Assembly: GCA_964556115.1 (NCBI GenBank)
Contig: CAZKVC010000008.1
Coordinates: 62,001 to 126,000, forward strand
Length of the DNA: 64,000 bases
DNA from: Parvularcula sp964556115
GTDB lineage: Bacteria; Pseudomonadota; Alphaproteobacteria; Caulobacterales; Parvularculaceae
Direction: 5' to 3'
Shown here: in pieces, positions 32,211 to 40,952 of the stretch
Layout of the letters: the number at the start of each line of letters is the position of its first letter
Position numbering within the stretch: the stretch's first letter is position 1
The notes under the pieces: generated by a model
What the model saw: only the letters and a program-made list of their open reading frames with translations
Databases searched by the model: none
What the model was told of the DNA's origin: nothing
Position numbers and translations under genes: made by a program

Positions 32211-33174
32211 TTTCGAAAAACCGGTCGCCGAGCTGGAGACCAAGATCGACAGCCTGCGCGAGCTCGACGGCGACGCGCTGACCGAAGTGCAGCCCGATAT
32301 CGAACGGCTGCAGGAAAAGGCGCAGAAACTGCTGCGCGACACTTATTCGAACCTCTCCCGCTGGCAGAAGACACAAGTCGCCCGCCATCCCAGCCGTCCG
32401 CATTTCAGCGATTTCACCGCCGCCATCGCGGAAGGCTTCACGGAGCTTTGCGGGGATCGCGCCTTTGGCGATGACCGCGCGATCATCGGTGGCCTCGGTC
32501 ATCTCGGCAAGCACCGGGTCGTCCTGATCGGCCACGAAAAAGGCACCGACACCGAAAGCCGCCTGACCCACAACTTCGGGATGGCCCGGCCCGAGGGCTA
32601 CCGCAAGGCGATCCGCCTCGTGGAGATGGCAGAGCGTTTCGGCCTTCCCGTGGTCACGCTCGTCGATACCGCCGGGGCCTATCCCGGCCGCGGCGCCGAA
32701 GAACGCGGCCAGGCCGAAGCGATCGCTTCCTGCACGGCGAAGTTCCTCAACGCATCCGTGCCGGTGATCTCGGTCATCACCGGCGAGGGCGGCTCGGGGG
32801 GCGCGGTGGCGCTGGCCGCGGGCAACAAGGTGATGATGCTCGAGCACTCCATCTATTCGGTGATCTCACCCGAGGGCTGCGCCGCGATCCTCTGGAAGGA
32901 CGCGATGGCCAAGGGTGAGAACAAGGCGCCCGACGCCGCCGATGCGATGAAGATTTCGGCCCAGGATCTGCTCGAGCTGAAGGTGATCGACCAGATCATC
33001 TCCGAACCCACTGGCGGAAGTCACCGCGCGCCGGGCCTCGCCATGGCTGCGGTGAAGGAAGCGGTCTGCGCGGCTCTCGAGGCCCTCGACGAGCTTGGTC
33101 CCGCCGATCTGAAAGCCCAGCGTCGCGGCAAGTTCCTCGCCCTCGGACGGGCGGGTCTCGAAAACGCCGCCTGA
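32194..33174 (+). CDS. accA: Acetyl-CoA carboxylase carboxyltransferase subunit alpha
   Basis: This 326-residue protein is AccA, which together with AccD transfers the carboxyl from biotin to acetyl-CoA to make malonyl-CoA for fatty acid synthesis. The N-terminus MRTYLDFEKPVAELE is typical, as are the crotonase-fold motifs DTAGAYPGRGAEERGQ, GEGGSGGA and SVISPEGCAAILWKD. The length is normal. It is the last gene of the run and is followed by a terminator. Confidence 0.97.
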   Translation: MRTYLDFEKPVAELETKIDSLRELDGDALTEVQPDIERLQEKAQKLLRDTYSNLSRWQKTQVARHPSRPHFSDFTAAIAEGFTELCGDRAFGDDRAIIGGLGHLGKHRVVLIGHEKGTDTESRLTHNFGMARPEGYRKAIRLVEMAERFGLPVVTLVDTAGAYPGRGAEERGQAEAIASCTAKFLNASVPVISVITGEGGSGGAVALAAGNKVMMLEHSIYSVISPEGCAAILWKDAMAKGENKAPDAADAMKISAQDLLELKVIDQIISEPTGGSHRAPGLAMAAVKEAVCAALEALDELGPADLKAQRRGKFLALGRAGLENAA

Positions 33175-33178
33175 AAGA

Positions 33179-33204
33179 AAAGCCGCCCCGGACGGGACGG
33201 CTTT
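33179..33204. terminator. Terminator between accA and the VPLPA-CTERM gene
   Basis: AAAGCCG-C-CCC pairs with GGG-A-CGGCTTT around a GGAC loop (one C/A mismatch). T and A runs flank the stem on the two strands, so it can serve both convergent genes. Confidence 0.8.
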
Positions 33205-33226
33205 GGTCCTGAGAAGCTCGTGAGCC

Positions 33227-33886
33227 TCAGGCGGTCTTGCGCTTGCGGCGTGCTGCGGCAGCGAGAAGGCCCGAACCCATCAGGAGCGCAGCACCCGGGA
33301 CCGGCACTTCGTTGACGCCGACAGCGTCCACATCGAAGCCGTCGAAACTGGCGCCGTTCGGGAAACGGGTGCCGCTGGTGTCGATCAGCGCGATATAGGT
33401 GAAGTTGCCCGGAATGAGGATCGTCTCACCGTTCTGGGCGTCACCGTTCAGGATCTCGCCGGCGAAGGTGAAGTCGTCCAGCACATCCGAAAGGTCGTTG
33501 GTGCCGAAATCATAGTCATTGCCGTACCAGACATCGAGGCTCTCCGAATAGGAGCAGTGGCCGCCCGGCATCTGCGAGCAATTGAACGTGACTTCGAAGA
33601 CCGTGGCATCACCGGCCCAGAAGCTGGACGCGTTGTTGAACGAGAACACGGCAAAGCCGACATCGCTCTGGTCCGTGGTCTGCTGGTAGTCGACGGTGGT
33701 CAGGCCAAGGGCGAGGAAATCGCCGTTCGGGTTGCCGAGCGCGTTCGTCTCATCGTCACGGTTGTTCAGATTGGTGACAGTCCCGTTGTTCTGCCAGTCG
33801 ATCGCATCGGCCCAGAAGGTTGCGGCATCAGCAGACGCGCCAAAAACCGCAGCCGCGCCGAGCAGCGCAGCAAGCTTGTTTTTCAT
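33227..33886 (-). CDS. VPLPA-CTERM sorting-domain protein
   Basis: This 219-residue protein has a signal peptide (MKNKLAALLGAAAVFGAS, then ADA). The C-terminal signal has three parts: the motif VPVPGAALLMGSG, a hydrophobic helix and a basic RRKRK tail. This is the VPLPA type of PEP-CTERM-like sorting signal, recognised by exosortase-family transpeptidases. The body is rich in Asn, Asp, Gly and Phe, with two cysteines (NCSQMPGGHC), consistent with a surface beta-sandwich. No exosortase gene is in this window. An upstream ATG at 33979 would spoil the signal peptide, so 33886 is used. Confidence 0.82.
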   Translation of the reverse strand: MKNKLAALLGAAAVFGASADAATFWADAIDWQNNGTVTNLNNRDDETNALGNPNGDFLALGLTTVDYQQTTDQSDVGFAVFSFNNASSFWAGDATVFEVTFNCSQMPGGHCSYSESLDVWYGNDYDFGTNDLSDVLDDFTFAGEILNGDAQNGETILIPGNFTYIALIDTSGTRFPNGASFDGFDVDAVGVNEVPVPGAALLMGSGLLAAAARRKRKTA

Positions 33887-33994
33887 AAGGGTTACCCTCG
33901 TTATTCCGAGCACCCCCCAGCGGGACGCCCACCACACCACCTCTGCAAAGGCGATGCCCCTAGGCGTGATTTTATTCAAATTGTTTAGATCGCG

Positions 33995-36940
33995 TCAATC
34001 TTTCTTCAGATCAGCCAGAACCGCGAAGGGGCTGTCGGGATCGGCTTCCTTACGCTTCTTCGGCCCCGAGCTGAACTGCCTGGGGCCGCGGTCGCCTTTC
34101 GGCGGCCGTTTGCCCTTGCCGCCGGGTTTTGCACCTTTCGGGCCACGCTCACCGGGCTTGCCGCGAGCAGGCCCGCCCTTGTTCTGACGCGCCCGCGGAG
34201 GCTGGAAGCGCCATAGGGTCACGGTTTCCATCTCAGGCGTGCCCGGCGTTTCCTCAGAAGAGCCCGGGGCATCGCCTTCCGCGCCAGCCTCGGCCATCTC
34301 GGGTTCTTCAGGCGCTGAAGCAGGGGGAGGGGTCTCGGCGGCAGCTTCGGCAGGCGCAGCCTCGCTGGCTTCGGCAGGCGCAGCCTCGCTGGCCTCGGCA
34401 GGCGCTGCTGCCTTCTCGTCCTGGGGCAGGGTGCGCGCGGCGGTGGCGGCGGGATCGTCCACAGTCTCGGACGCCGGGTCGGCGACCACGGGCGCGATGG
34501 GGATCACCTCGCGCTCGACGGTCTGCTTGCGGTAGCCGAGGTTCTTCAGGATCTCTTCGAAATCCTCGCCGGAGACGCCGACGAGACTCATCATCCGCTG
34601 ATTGGTCTCGAAGCCCTGCTTCGATGCGCCTTCACGCGCCTGCCGGATCTCTTGGGCGAGGCGTTCGAGCATGTCGATCCGCACGGCGCGCTTTCCGCTC
34701 GGCCGGTAGCCGACCGCGTACCAGAAGGCGTGAGGAACCGCCTCGTCGGCGGGCACGGAGGTCGCCCCGGCCTGGGGGAGGGGGAAGCGCTCGGGATCAT
34801 TACCGCTCCACAGCGCCCAGAGGAGCCCGAGAAACTGCGCGGGCGCGGGCTTCAGGAGGGCGGGCATGTGAAGCGTGTATTCGCCGAAACGCACACCGAG
34901 CTTTCTGAGGCCCGAGCGCTCGTCCTGGGTCAGGGCGCGCACTTCCTCCGCCACTGGACGGCGGGAGATCGCGCCGAAGTTCTCGACCAGGCGGAAGGCG
35001 ACGCCGCGGGCGTTCGGCTTCAGCCCTTCGGGATCGTCCGAAGGGCGGTTGAGCGCGCGCTGAAGCTGGACCAGCGGACCGGCCAGGCCTTCGACGCGGT
35101 CGGCGATGAAGCGCCTGATCCGCTCGTCGATGGCAGCAACGGCGCTTGCCGGCATGTGCTCCATGGCGACGAACTTGAAATCCGGCCGCAGGGGCTGCGG
35201 ACCCTTGACGAGCCGCGCCACGGCTCCCTGGCGCCACCAGATGGTGCCGTCCGGATGGAGGGTGAAGGCATCTGCCTGTGCCGAAGCGAGAGCCGACGCA
35301 CGGGCCATCAGCTCAGGCTGAAGCGCCTTGAGCGCGGCGAACCGCACCGCTTTCTCATGGGGTCCTTGGACCTTGGGATCGAGGATAAACTGGAAGCCCA
35401 AGAGCCGCCCGACGAATTCGCCTTCCACGACGACCTCTCCATTCTTGCGCACGCCCGCCAGGAGGGGGGCGTCGTCCTTCAACCGTTTCAAGAGGACTGA
35501 CGTTCTGCGGTCAACGAAGCGTTGCGTCAGTCTTTCGTGCAGCACATCGGAGAGCTTGTCCTCGATGCGCCGCGCTTCGTTCTGGAAGAAACCCGAATCG
35601 TCAAGCCACCCCGCACGGTGACTGAGATAGGTCCAGGTCCTGACATGGGCGATCCGGTTCGAAATCGCATCCACATTGCCTTTTGTATTGTCGAGCTTGG
35701 CGAGCTGGTTCGAGGCCCAGTCGCGGTCGATCCGCCCCCGGTCGATGAGCTGATGGTATAGCTCGCCGAGCATCAGGGCATGCTGGTCGGGCGTGACTTT
35801 GCGGAAATCCGGGATCTGGCAGACTTCCCAGAGAAGCCTGAGCGCCGCGCCGCCGCGCGCCGCCTCGCGAATGTCATGACGCGAGAGCAGCCGCCGCAGG
35901 GCGCCTTCGTCGTCGTCCATCCGGGCCCGGACCAGCGCGTCCTCGATCGGCGGCGCCTCGAGGCTGTTGAAAAGTGCAGGCACGCTGTCGAAGCGCAAGG
36001 ATGGGTTGCGCCACTGAAGCGCGCGGACAGGTTCGAACGCGTGCTCCTCGACCCGCTCGATCACCTCTTCATCGAAAGGCCGGCAATCCGCCGTGCTGCC
36101 CCAGCTTCCGTCCTTGACGTGCCGTCCTGCGCGACCGGCGATCTGCGCCACTTCGGCAGGGGTCAGGTCGCGGGCGTTGCGGCCGTCGAACTTGCGGCCC
36201 TGGGCGAAGGCGACATGGTCGATATCCATGTTCAGCCCCATGCCGATCGCATCCGTGGCGACGAGATAGTCGACCTCGCCCTCATTGTAGAGCGCCGCCT
36301 GGGCGTTGCGGGTCCTTGGGCTGAGCGCGCCCATCACCACCGCCGCCCCGCCTCTTTGCCGCCGGATCAGCTCCGCTATGGCGTAGACGTTCTCGGTAGA
36401 GAACGCGACGACTGCGGAGCGGGGAGGGAGCCGCGTGACCTTCTTGTGGCCTATGAAGCTTAACTGGCTGAACCGCTCGCGGCCAAGGAACTCGATCTCG
36501 GGGATGAGGCGCTTGAGAACCGGCGCCATGGTGTCCGAACCCAGAAGCAGGGTCTCGTGCCGGCCGCGGGCATGGAGAATGCGGTCGGTGAAAATGCGTC
36601 CACGCTCGGGATCGGCGGCGAGCTGGACCTCGTCGATAGCGAGAAAGCTCACTTCACGCTCGAGCGGCATCGCTTCGACCGTGCAGACCCAGTAGTTCGG
36701 GTTCGGCGGGATGATCTTTTCCTCGCCCGTGACCATCGCCACGGCCCGCTCGCCGCGGCGATCCACCATCTTCTGATAGACCTCACGGGCCAGAAGCCTC
36801 AGCGGCAGGCCGATCATGCCGGAGCTATGCGCCGCCATGCGTTCGAGCGCGAAGAAGGTCTTGCCGGTGTTGGTGGGACCGAGAACCGCCGTCACCCCTT
36901 GGGGCCCGAGGCCCGACGGCACGCTGAAGGCGCGGGACAT
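33995..36940 (-). CDS. SUV3-like superfamily 2 RNA/DNA helicase
   Basis: This protein of about 981 residues is a mitochondrial-type SUV3 helicase, common in Alphaproteobacteria. Motif I is GPTNTGKT, motif II FLAIDEVQLAADPERG, motif V ATDAIGMGLNMDI and motif VI QIAGRAGR. The SUV3 middle and C-terminal regions follow. The last ~170 residues are low-complexity: Ala/Glu/Pro tandem repeats and then a very basic Gly/Lys/Arg/Pro tail that could bind RNA. It probably takes part in RNA decay. The usual downstream partner with an S4 RNA-binding domain is absent; a VPLPA-CTERM gene is there instead. The ATG at 36940 is preferred to a TTG at 36976. Confidence 0.9.
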   Translation of the reverse strand: MSRAFSVPSGLGPQGVTAVLGPTNTGKTFFALERMAAHSSGMIGLPLRLLAREVYQKMVDRRGERAVAMVTGEEKIIPPNPNYWVCTVEAMPLEREVSFLAIDEVQLAADPERGRIFTDRILHARGRHETLLLGSDTMAPVLKRLIPEIEFLGRERFSQLSFIGHKKVTRLPPRSAVVAFSTENVYAIAELIRRQRGGAAVVMGALSPRTRNAQAALYNEGEVDYLVATDAIGMGLNMDIDHVAFAQGRKFDGRNARDLTPAEVAQIAGRAGRHVKDGSWGSTADCRPFDEEVIERVEEHAFEPVRALQWRNPSLRFDSVPALFNSLEAPPIEDALVRARMDDDEGALRRLLSRHDIREAARGGAALRLLWEVCQIPDFRKVTPDQHALMLGELYHQLIDRGRIDRDWASNQLAKLDNTKGNVDAISNRIAHVRTWTYLSHRAGWLDDSGFFQNEARRIEDKLSDVLHERLTQRFVDRRTSVLLKRLKDDAPLLAGVRKNGEVVVEGEFVGRLLGFQFILDPKVQGPHEKAVRFAALKALQPELMARASALASAQADAFTLHPDGTIWWRQGAVARLVKGPQPLRPDFKFVAMEHMPASAVAAIDERIRRFIADRVEGLAGPLVQLQRALNRPSDDPEGLKPNARGVAFRLVENFGAISRRPVAEEVRALTQDERSGLRKLGVRFGEYTLHMPALLKPAPAQFLGLLWALWSGNDPERFPLPQAGATSVPADEAVPHAFWYAVGYRPSGKRAVRIDMLERLAQEIRQAREGASKQGFETNQRMMSLVGVSGEDFEEILKNLGYRKQTVEREVIPIAPVVADPASETVDDPAATAARTLPQDEKAAAPAEASEAAPAEASEAAPAEAAAETPPPASAPEEPEMAEAGAEGDAPGSSEETPGTPEMETVTLWRFQPPRARQNKGGPARGKPGERGPKGAKPGGKGKRPPKGDRGPRQFSSGPKKRKEADPDSPFAVLADLKKD
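34344..34407. repeat. 24-bp tandem repeat inside the SUV3-like gene
   Basis: A 24-bp unit occurs twice in full and once in part (34344-34367, 34368-34391, 34392-34407). It encodes repeats of an APAEASEA-type octapeptide in the disordered tail. Copy number may vary between strains. Confidence 0.85.
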
Positions 36941-37027
36941 GGCGCAAGGTGAAGCAGGCTTTGGCTTCGCGGTCAAAGCGCCTTAAGCTCGCGAAATCGA
37001 GAGCACGGGAAGCGGGCAAGGGGTTCG

Positions 37028-37462
37028 ATGACGAGGATAGGACAGTGGGCCGCTATGGGCGGGGCCCTTCTGCTGATGGCCCTTGCCGGTTGCGGCGAGA
37101 GCGAAGAGCGGCGCACCGCCAGGGAACGCGCGGCGATCGAGCGCAATCTCGAAATGCCGGCAGGCGAGGAAACGCCGGAAAACCCGACCCGCAGCGCCAA
37201 GTGCCTTCTCTGGCCAAACAATTTCCGCGGAGCTTGCGTCTTCACCCCTATGGGCCGGGGCTCTTTCATGATCACCCGCGATGGCGGCGAGCCCTTTTAT
37301 GACGAGGTCAACGAAATCATCGTCTTCGTCTACACCGCCGGGAAAGCGGATGTGCGGACCAAGACCGCTTCGGGGGAAAGCGTGCGGCTTGGGGAAGCAG
37401 AGCGGTCCGAAACCTATCCGGCCTGCTGGATCGGCGAAGGTTTCTCGGTCTGCGCCTACTGA
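37028..37462 (+). CDS. Putative lipoprotein, unknown function
   Basis: This 144-residue protein has a lipoprotein signal ending in the lipobox LAGC, with Cys at about residue 22, followed by a charged linker. The mature part carries three more cysteines (SAKCLLW, GACVF, CWIGEGFSVC). GRGSFMITRDGG followed by the FVYTAGKADV strand suggests a small beta domain. No family is recognised. It is divergent from the SUV3-like gene. Confidence 0.7.
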   Translation: MTRIGQWAAMGGALLLMALAGCGESEERRTARERAAIERNLEMPAGEETPENPTRSAKCLLWPNNFRGACVFTPMGRGSFMITRDGGEPFYDEVNEIIVFVYTAGKADVRTKTASGESVRLGEAERSETYPACWIGEGFSVCAY

Positions 37463-37525
37463 CCGGCGGAACCGGAGCCCGCGAAGACCTGTCCTGACAA
37501 GGACGCACAGTTCGGGCAGATTGGG

Positions 37526-38422
37526 ATGATGCAAAGCGCTGCCGCTACGACACTCTCTGCCGAGCTTCTCGAAGGCAGGCCGGAAAACATCGCCATCGAC
37601 GGCGAGCGGTCGATCAGGATCGCCCGCTATGGCGACCCGCATTCCAAACGTATCATGCTGTTCGATCCGGGGTCTTTCGGCATCTACGCCGATGCCTTCC
37701 ATTTGAGCCACGCCCTGGCGGGGAGGGGTTGGTACGTCATTGCCCAGACCCGGGCGGGCATGTTCGGCAGCGATCCGCTCCCCGACGACCAGCCGCCGGT
37801 GCCGAGGTTTCACGTGGAGGACATGCGGCGGCTGCTCGACCGTCTGGAGATCGACCGGCGGATCATTCTTGCAGGGCATTCCATGGCCGGGGTCCGCCTT
37901 CACACGGCTGGCTGCGCCATGCCCGAACGGCTTCGCGGGTTGGCCCTCCTCGATGCGGTGTGCCCGGCCCTGATGAGCGGTCTCACCTGGAAGGGCTGGA
38001 TCGCCTGGGCGACGGGGATCGGCAAGACGGGTGCCTATGTCGCCGGGACGACGGCCAGCAGCGTGATGGAGCTGATCCATCCCAACGGACTGAAACTCTC
38101 GGGCTATGCGCGGCAGGACAAGCTCGCCTCGATTTCCTCATCGGCGCATCTGAAAACCGCCGCCGCCGAAGTTGCCGCGACGGAGAAGCGGCTGATGGAG
38201 CACGAAATTCAGGCGGCCCTGGATATCCCGTCCTTCATCGCAACCGCCACCCCGGTCAGCCAGCGCACGACGAAGCTTCTCGCCGAATATGAAAAGCACG
38301 GCACATGGGCGCGCAGGCTGCATCTGCCGAAGGACGGGCATATGTCGATGCTGACCCCGCCCTCGGTCACCAAACTTGCGGACGGGATCGAGACTCTCTG
38401 GACGAACGGTCTGAAGGACTGA
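37526..38422 (+). CDS. Alpha/beta hydrolase
   Basis: This 298-residue protein is an alpha/beta hydrolase with the nucleophile elbow GHSMAG near residue 114, an aspartate in LLDAVCP, and a late histidine in KDGHMSML. It lacks a signal peptide. The central helical cap carries a hydrophobic stretch (WIAWATGIGKTGAYVAG). The substrate is unknown. It is convergent with the HlyD-type gene, 7 bp apart. A second ATG three bases downstream is also possible. Confidence 0.85.
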   Translation: MMQSAAATTLSAELLEGRPENIAIDGERSIRIARYGDPHSKRIMLFDPGSFGIYADAFHLSHALAGRGWYVIAQTRAGMFGSDPLPDDQPPVPRFHVEDMRRLLDRLEIDRRIILAGHSMAGVRLHTAGCAMPERLRGLALLDAVCPALMSGLTWKGWIAWATGIGKTGAYVAGTTASSVMELIHPNGLKLSGYARQDKLASISSSAHLKTAAAEVAATEKRLMEHEIQAALDIPSFIATATPVSQRTTKLLAEYEKHGTWARRLHLPKDGHMSMLTPPSVTKLADGIETLWTNGLKD

Positions 38423-38429
38423 GCCCCGT

Positions 38430-39380
38430 TCAGCCCACCCGGCCGATGCGGACGGTCTCGCCATCCGCCGGGATCGGGAATTCCGGATCGGCGACGACCA
38501 GGCGCGCTTCCACTGGAAGCCCCTCCACATAGAAGCCCTTCTCGGTGGTCGCGACCACGGTGACAGGCACGGTCTTCAGGGTGCCCACAGGCCCCGATCC
38601 GGTGACGATCTTCGCCACCATGCCGAGCCCCGGATCGAGCGAGAGGCTGCGGAAGGGAACGTGGATCGGCAGGATCTGCTCGGTCCTCATCTCGATCACC
38701 GCATCGGCGGAGAAGGGCGGCGCCGTGCCTTCGGGGATCGCCGCCTCGAAGCTGCGCGCGCCGTCCGTGCGCAGATCGGCGTCGGGGTAGACGACACGGA
38801 GGTCCGTCTCGACGGCCTGGGTGCCGCTGGTGACAGTGACCTTGTCGCCGGGCCTGATGATTTCGGCATGCCGCTCGGGCATCGCGCCGCGCGCCACCAT
38901 GGTCGACATGTCGGCGAGCGACACGCAGGGCTGGCCGTCCGCAACGACGGTCCCCCGCTTGCCGTTGATCGAAGACACCGTCGCCGCGATCGGCGCGGAG
39001 AGGGTATAGCTCGACTGGTCGGAGGTCCGGCGCAGGGTGCAGAGCTCTTCGCCCGCGCGCACCGTTTGGCCGACCTCGGCGCTGACCGTAAGGATGGTGC
39101 TGTCGCCATCGGCCCGCAGCACGGGCTGGCGTTCGGCGACGATGATGCCGTCATAGCCGACCGTCCGCTTCGCGGTCTCGGCGCGGGTAAAGACGACGGC
39201 GACCGAGGGATAATAGGAGGGCTTCGCCCGCTCGATGGCATCGGGGATGATGAGATCCGAGCGGAATGCGAGCACGCCGACCAGAAGCACGAGAGGGGCA
39301 AGAGCGGTCATGACCGTGCGGAGCTTCAGCCCGCCATAACCATCATCCTCTTCCTCCAGATGATCCACCGTTATATCCAT
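38430..39380 (-). CDS. HlyD/RND-type periplasmic adaptor, orphan
   Basis: This protein of about 316 residues has an N-terminal cytoplasmic segment, one membrane helix (about residues 22-41, TALAPLVLLVGVLAF) and a membrane-fusion-protein architecture: the lipoyl-like halves ADGDSTILTVSAEVGQ and SYTLSAPIAATVSS with no long coiled coil between them, then beta-barrel segments. It would link an inner-membrane pump to the envelope, but no RND or ABC pump is adjacent. The ATG at 39380 is chosen to open at MDITVDHLEEE. Confidence 0.75.
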   Translation of the reverse strand: MDITVDHLEEEDDGYGGLKLRTVMTALAPLVLLVGVLAFRSDLIIPDAIERAKPSYYPSVAVVFTRAETAKRTVGYDGIIVAERQPVLRADGDSTILTVSAEVGQTVRAGEELCTLRRTSDQSSYTLSAPIAATVSSINGKRGTVVADGQPCVSLADMSTMVARGAMPERHAEIIRPGDKVTVTSGTQAVETDLRVVYPDADLRTDGARSFEAAIPEGTAPPFSADAVIEMRTEQILPIHVPFRSLSLDPGLGMVAKIVTGSGPVGTLKTVPVTVVATTEKGFYVEGLPVEARLVVADPEFPIPADGETVRIGRVG

Positions 39381-39391
39381 CGCCGTGCTCC

Positions 39392-39853
39392 TTAGAGCGC
39401 GGACGTCTCCTCGCCCGCTCCCGCGGAACGGATGGCGTCCCTTTCGGTCCCGCTCTCCGCCCTTTCCCAGAGGAGCTTCTTGCACACTGGGCCTAAACAA
39501 CCGGAAACAGCGATCGTATCATCCGAAATACGTTCGAGGCGGGCCCGGTAGGTGCGGCCGTTCTTGGGATTGTAGATTTCGCCCTGCCGCCACTCTTCGG
39601 CACCGCGCTCGAAATTGGCGAGGAGCTTCACCCCGTGCATCGAGCGCCCGCGAAGCGCGTCTTCGGGATTGTTGACGTCGTGAGTGATGCCGCCCTCAGG
39701 CTCGACCCATGTGATGACGCCGCAGGGCGTGCCGTCACCGCAATCCTCGATCGTCACGATGGCCTTGCGGTCGGGCGTGTACCACGCACCGCTCACGTCG
39801 AAAGCTGAGAAATGGCTGGTCCCGGCCAGCAGCAAGAAGATGGTGCCGATCAT
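39392..39853 (-). CDS. DUF2147-type secreted protein
   Basis: This 153-residue protein has a signal peptide (MIGTIFLLLAGTSHFSA). It fits the DUF2147 pattern: VSGAWYTPDRKAIVTIEDC, GVITWVEP, GEIYNPKNGRTYRARL and VSGCLGPVCKKLLW. These small exported beta-barrel-like proteins may bind a lipid or fatty acid; the function is unproven. Two cysteine pairs are present. The HlyD-type gene starts 11 bp downstream, so the two are probably co-transcribed. Confidence 0.8.
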   Translation of the reverse strand: MIGTIFLLLAGTSHFSAFDVSGAWYTPDRKAIVTIEDCGDGTPCGVITWVEPEGGITHDVNNPEDALRGRSMHGVKLLANFERGAEEWRQGEIYNPKNGRTYRARLERISDDTIAVSGCLGPVCKKLLWERAESGTERDAIRSAGAGEETSAL

Positions 39854-39995
39854 CAAGCAGTCACGCCCCTGACTGTCCCTGCCGGGTAGAGTGCCCGCTG
39901 AGGCCTCGCCTGCCAAGAGAAAACCGCGTCAAAGGATCGCGTTTTTCCAACCCCTGGGTCTTTCAAGGGAAGACTGGTCACGGCCGCCGGCCATT

Positions 39996-40004
39996 GCTAA
40001 CCGC
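39996..40004 (+). promoter_or_regulatory. -10-like element of hisG
   Basis: GCTAACCGC repeats the -10 core seen before SapC, rplK and trmFO. The -35 region is poor (around TGGTCAC at 39975). The start codon is about 34 nt downstream. Confidence 0.4.
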
Positions 40005-40037
40005 CGCCGCGCCGACAAAGGACGGGAAGGACGCCCG

Positions 40038-40949
40038 ATGAGCGTGAGCAAGGTCAGCCAAAGCGACGACGAAGGCCGTATCCGCCTCGCGGTTCAGAAG
40101 AAAGGACGTCTCGCCGACGAGACCTTCGATCTCCTCAAACGCTGCGGCCTTTCGGTGAGCCAGGGCAGGAACCGCCTCCATGCCAGGGTCGAGGAACTGC
40201 CGATCGACGTCCTGCTCGTCAGGGATGATGACATCCCCGCGCTGGTCGCCGCCCGGGCCAGCGATCTTGGCATCGTTGGGGGCAATGTCTTCGAGGAAGA
40301 GCGCGCGGCAGGCCGGATCGATAAGGACCTGCCCATGGTCTTCCCCCTGGGCTTCTCACGCTGCCGCCTCTGCATCGCGGTGCCCAAGGAGGTGGACTAC
40401 AAGGGTCCCCACGATTTCAGCGGGCAGCGCATCGCGACGTCCTATCCGGCCCTGACCTCGGGCTGGCTCAGGGGGCAGGGGGTCGAGGACGCTTCCACTG
40501 TGGTGATGAACGGGGCCCACGAGATCGCCCCCCGGCTCGGGGTGGCGGATGCGATCTGCGACATCGTCTCCACCGGCGGCACGCTGGACAGCAACGGGCT
40601 CAAGGTCGCCGAAACCATCTACCGGTCCGAAGCTCTCCTGATCGGAGGGAAGGTCGAGGGCCGCAAGGCCGAGATCGCCCGCGCGCTGAGGCTCCGCATC
40701 GAAGGGGTCCAGCGCAGCCGCGATGCGAAATATGTCATGCTGAACGCGCCGCGGAAGGCGATCGACGAGATCACCAGCGTCCTGCCCGCCGCGGACAAGC
40801 CGACCGTCCTCGAACTCGCCGGAGGCGGCGACATGGTGGCGGTGCACACGGTCTGCCGCGAAGAGGTCGTCTGGGAACAGCTCGAGGCCCTCAAGCGCCT
40901 CGGCGCCAGCGGTATCCTCGTCCTCGACATCGACAAGATGCTGGCCTGA
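40038..40949 (+). CDS. hisG: ATP phosphoribosyltransferase, long form
   Basis: This 303-residue protein is HisG, which catalyses the first step of histidine synthesis (ATP + PRPP). The N-terminus RIRLAVQKKGRLADETFDLL, the DDIPALVAARASDLGIVG block and the PRPP-binding GVADAICDIVSTGGTL are clear. The C-terminal ACT-like regulatory domain of the long form is present (VHTVCREEVVWEQLEALK), so feedback inhibition by histidine is expected. The ATG at 40038 is used; upstream frame adds unrelated residues. It is separate from hisD at 43584. Confidence 0.95.
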   Translation: MSVSKVSQSDDEGRIRLAVQKKGRLADETFDLLKRCGLSVSQGRNRLHARVEELPIDVLLVRDDDIPALVAARASDLGIVGGNVFEEERAAGRIDKDLPMVFPLGFSRCRLCIAVPKEVDYKGPHDFSGQRIATSYPALTSGWLRGQGVEDASTVVMNGAHEIAPRLGVADAICDIVSTGGTLDSNGLKVAETIYRSEALLIGGKVEGRKAEIARALRLRIEGVQRSRDAKYVMLNAPRKAIDEITSVLPAADKPTVLELAGGGDMVAVHTVCREEVVWEQLEALKRLGASGILVLDIDKMLA

Positions 40950-40952
40950 GCC

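Noticed and set aside
34652..36463. Plus-strand frames opposite the SUV3-like helicase
   Set aside because: They lie fully within the helicase, which has all SF2 motifs; no start signals or family features support them.
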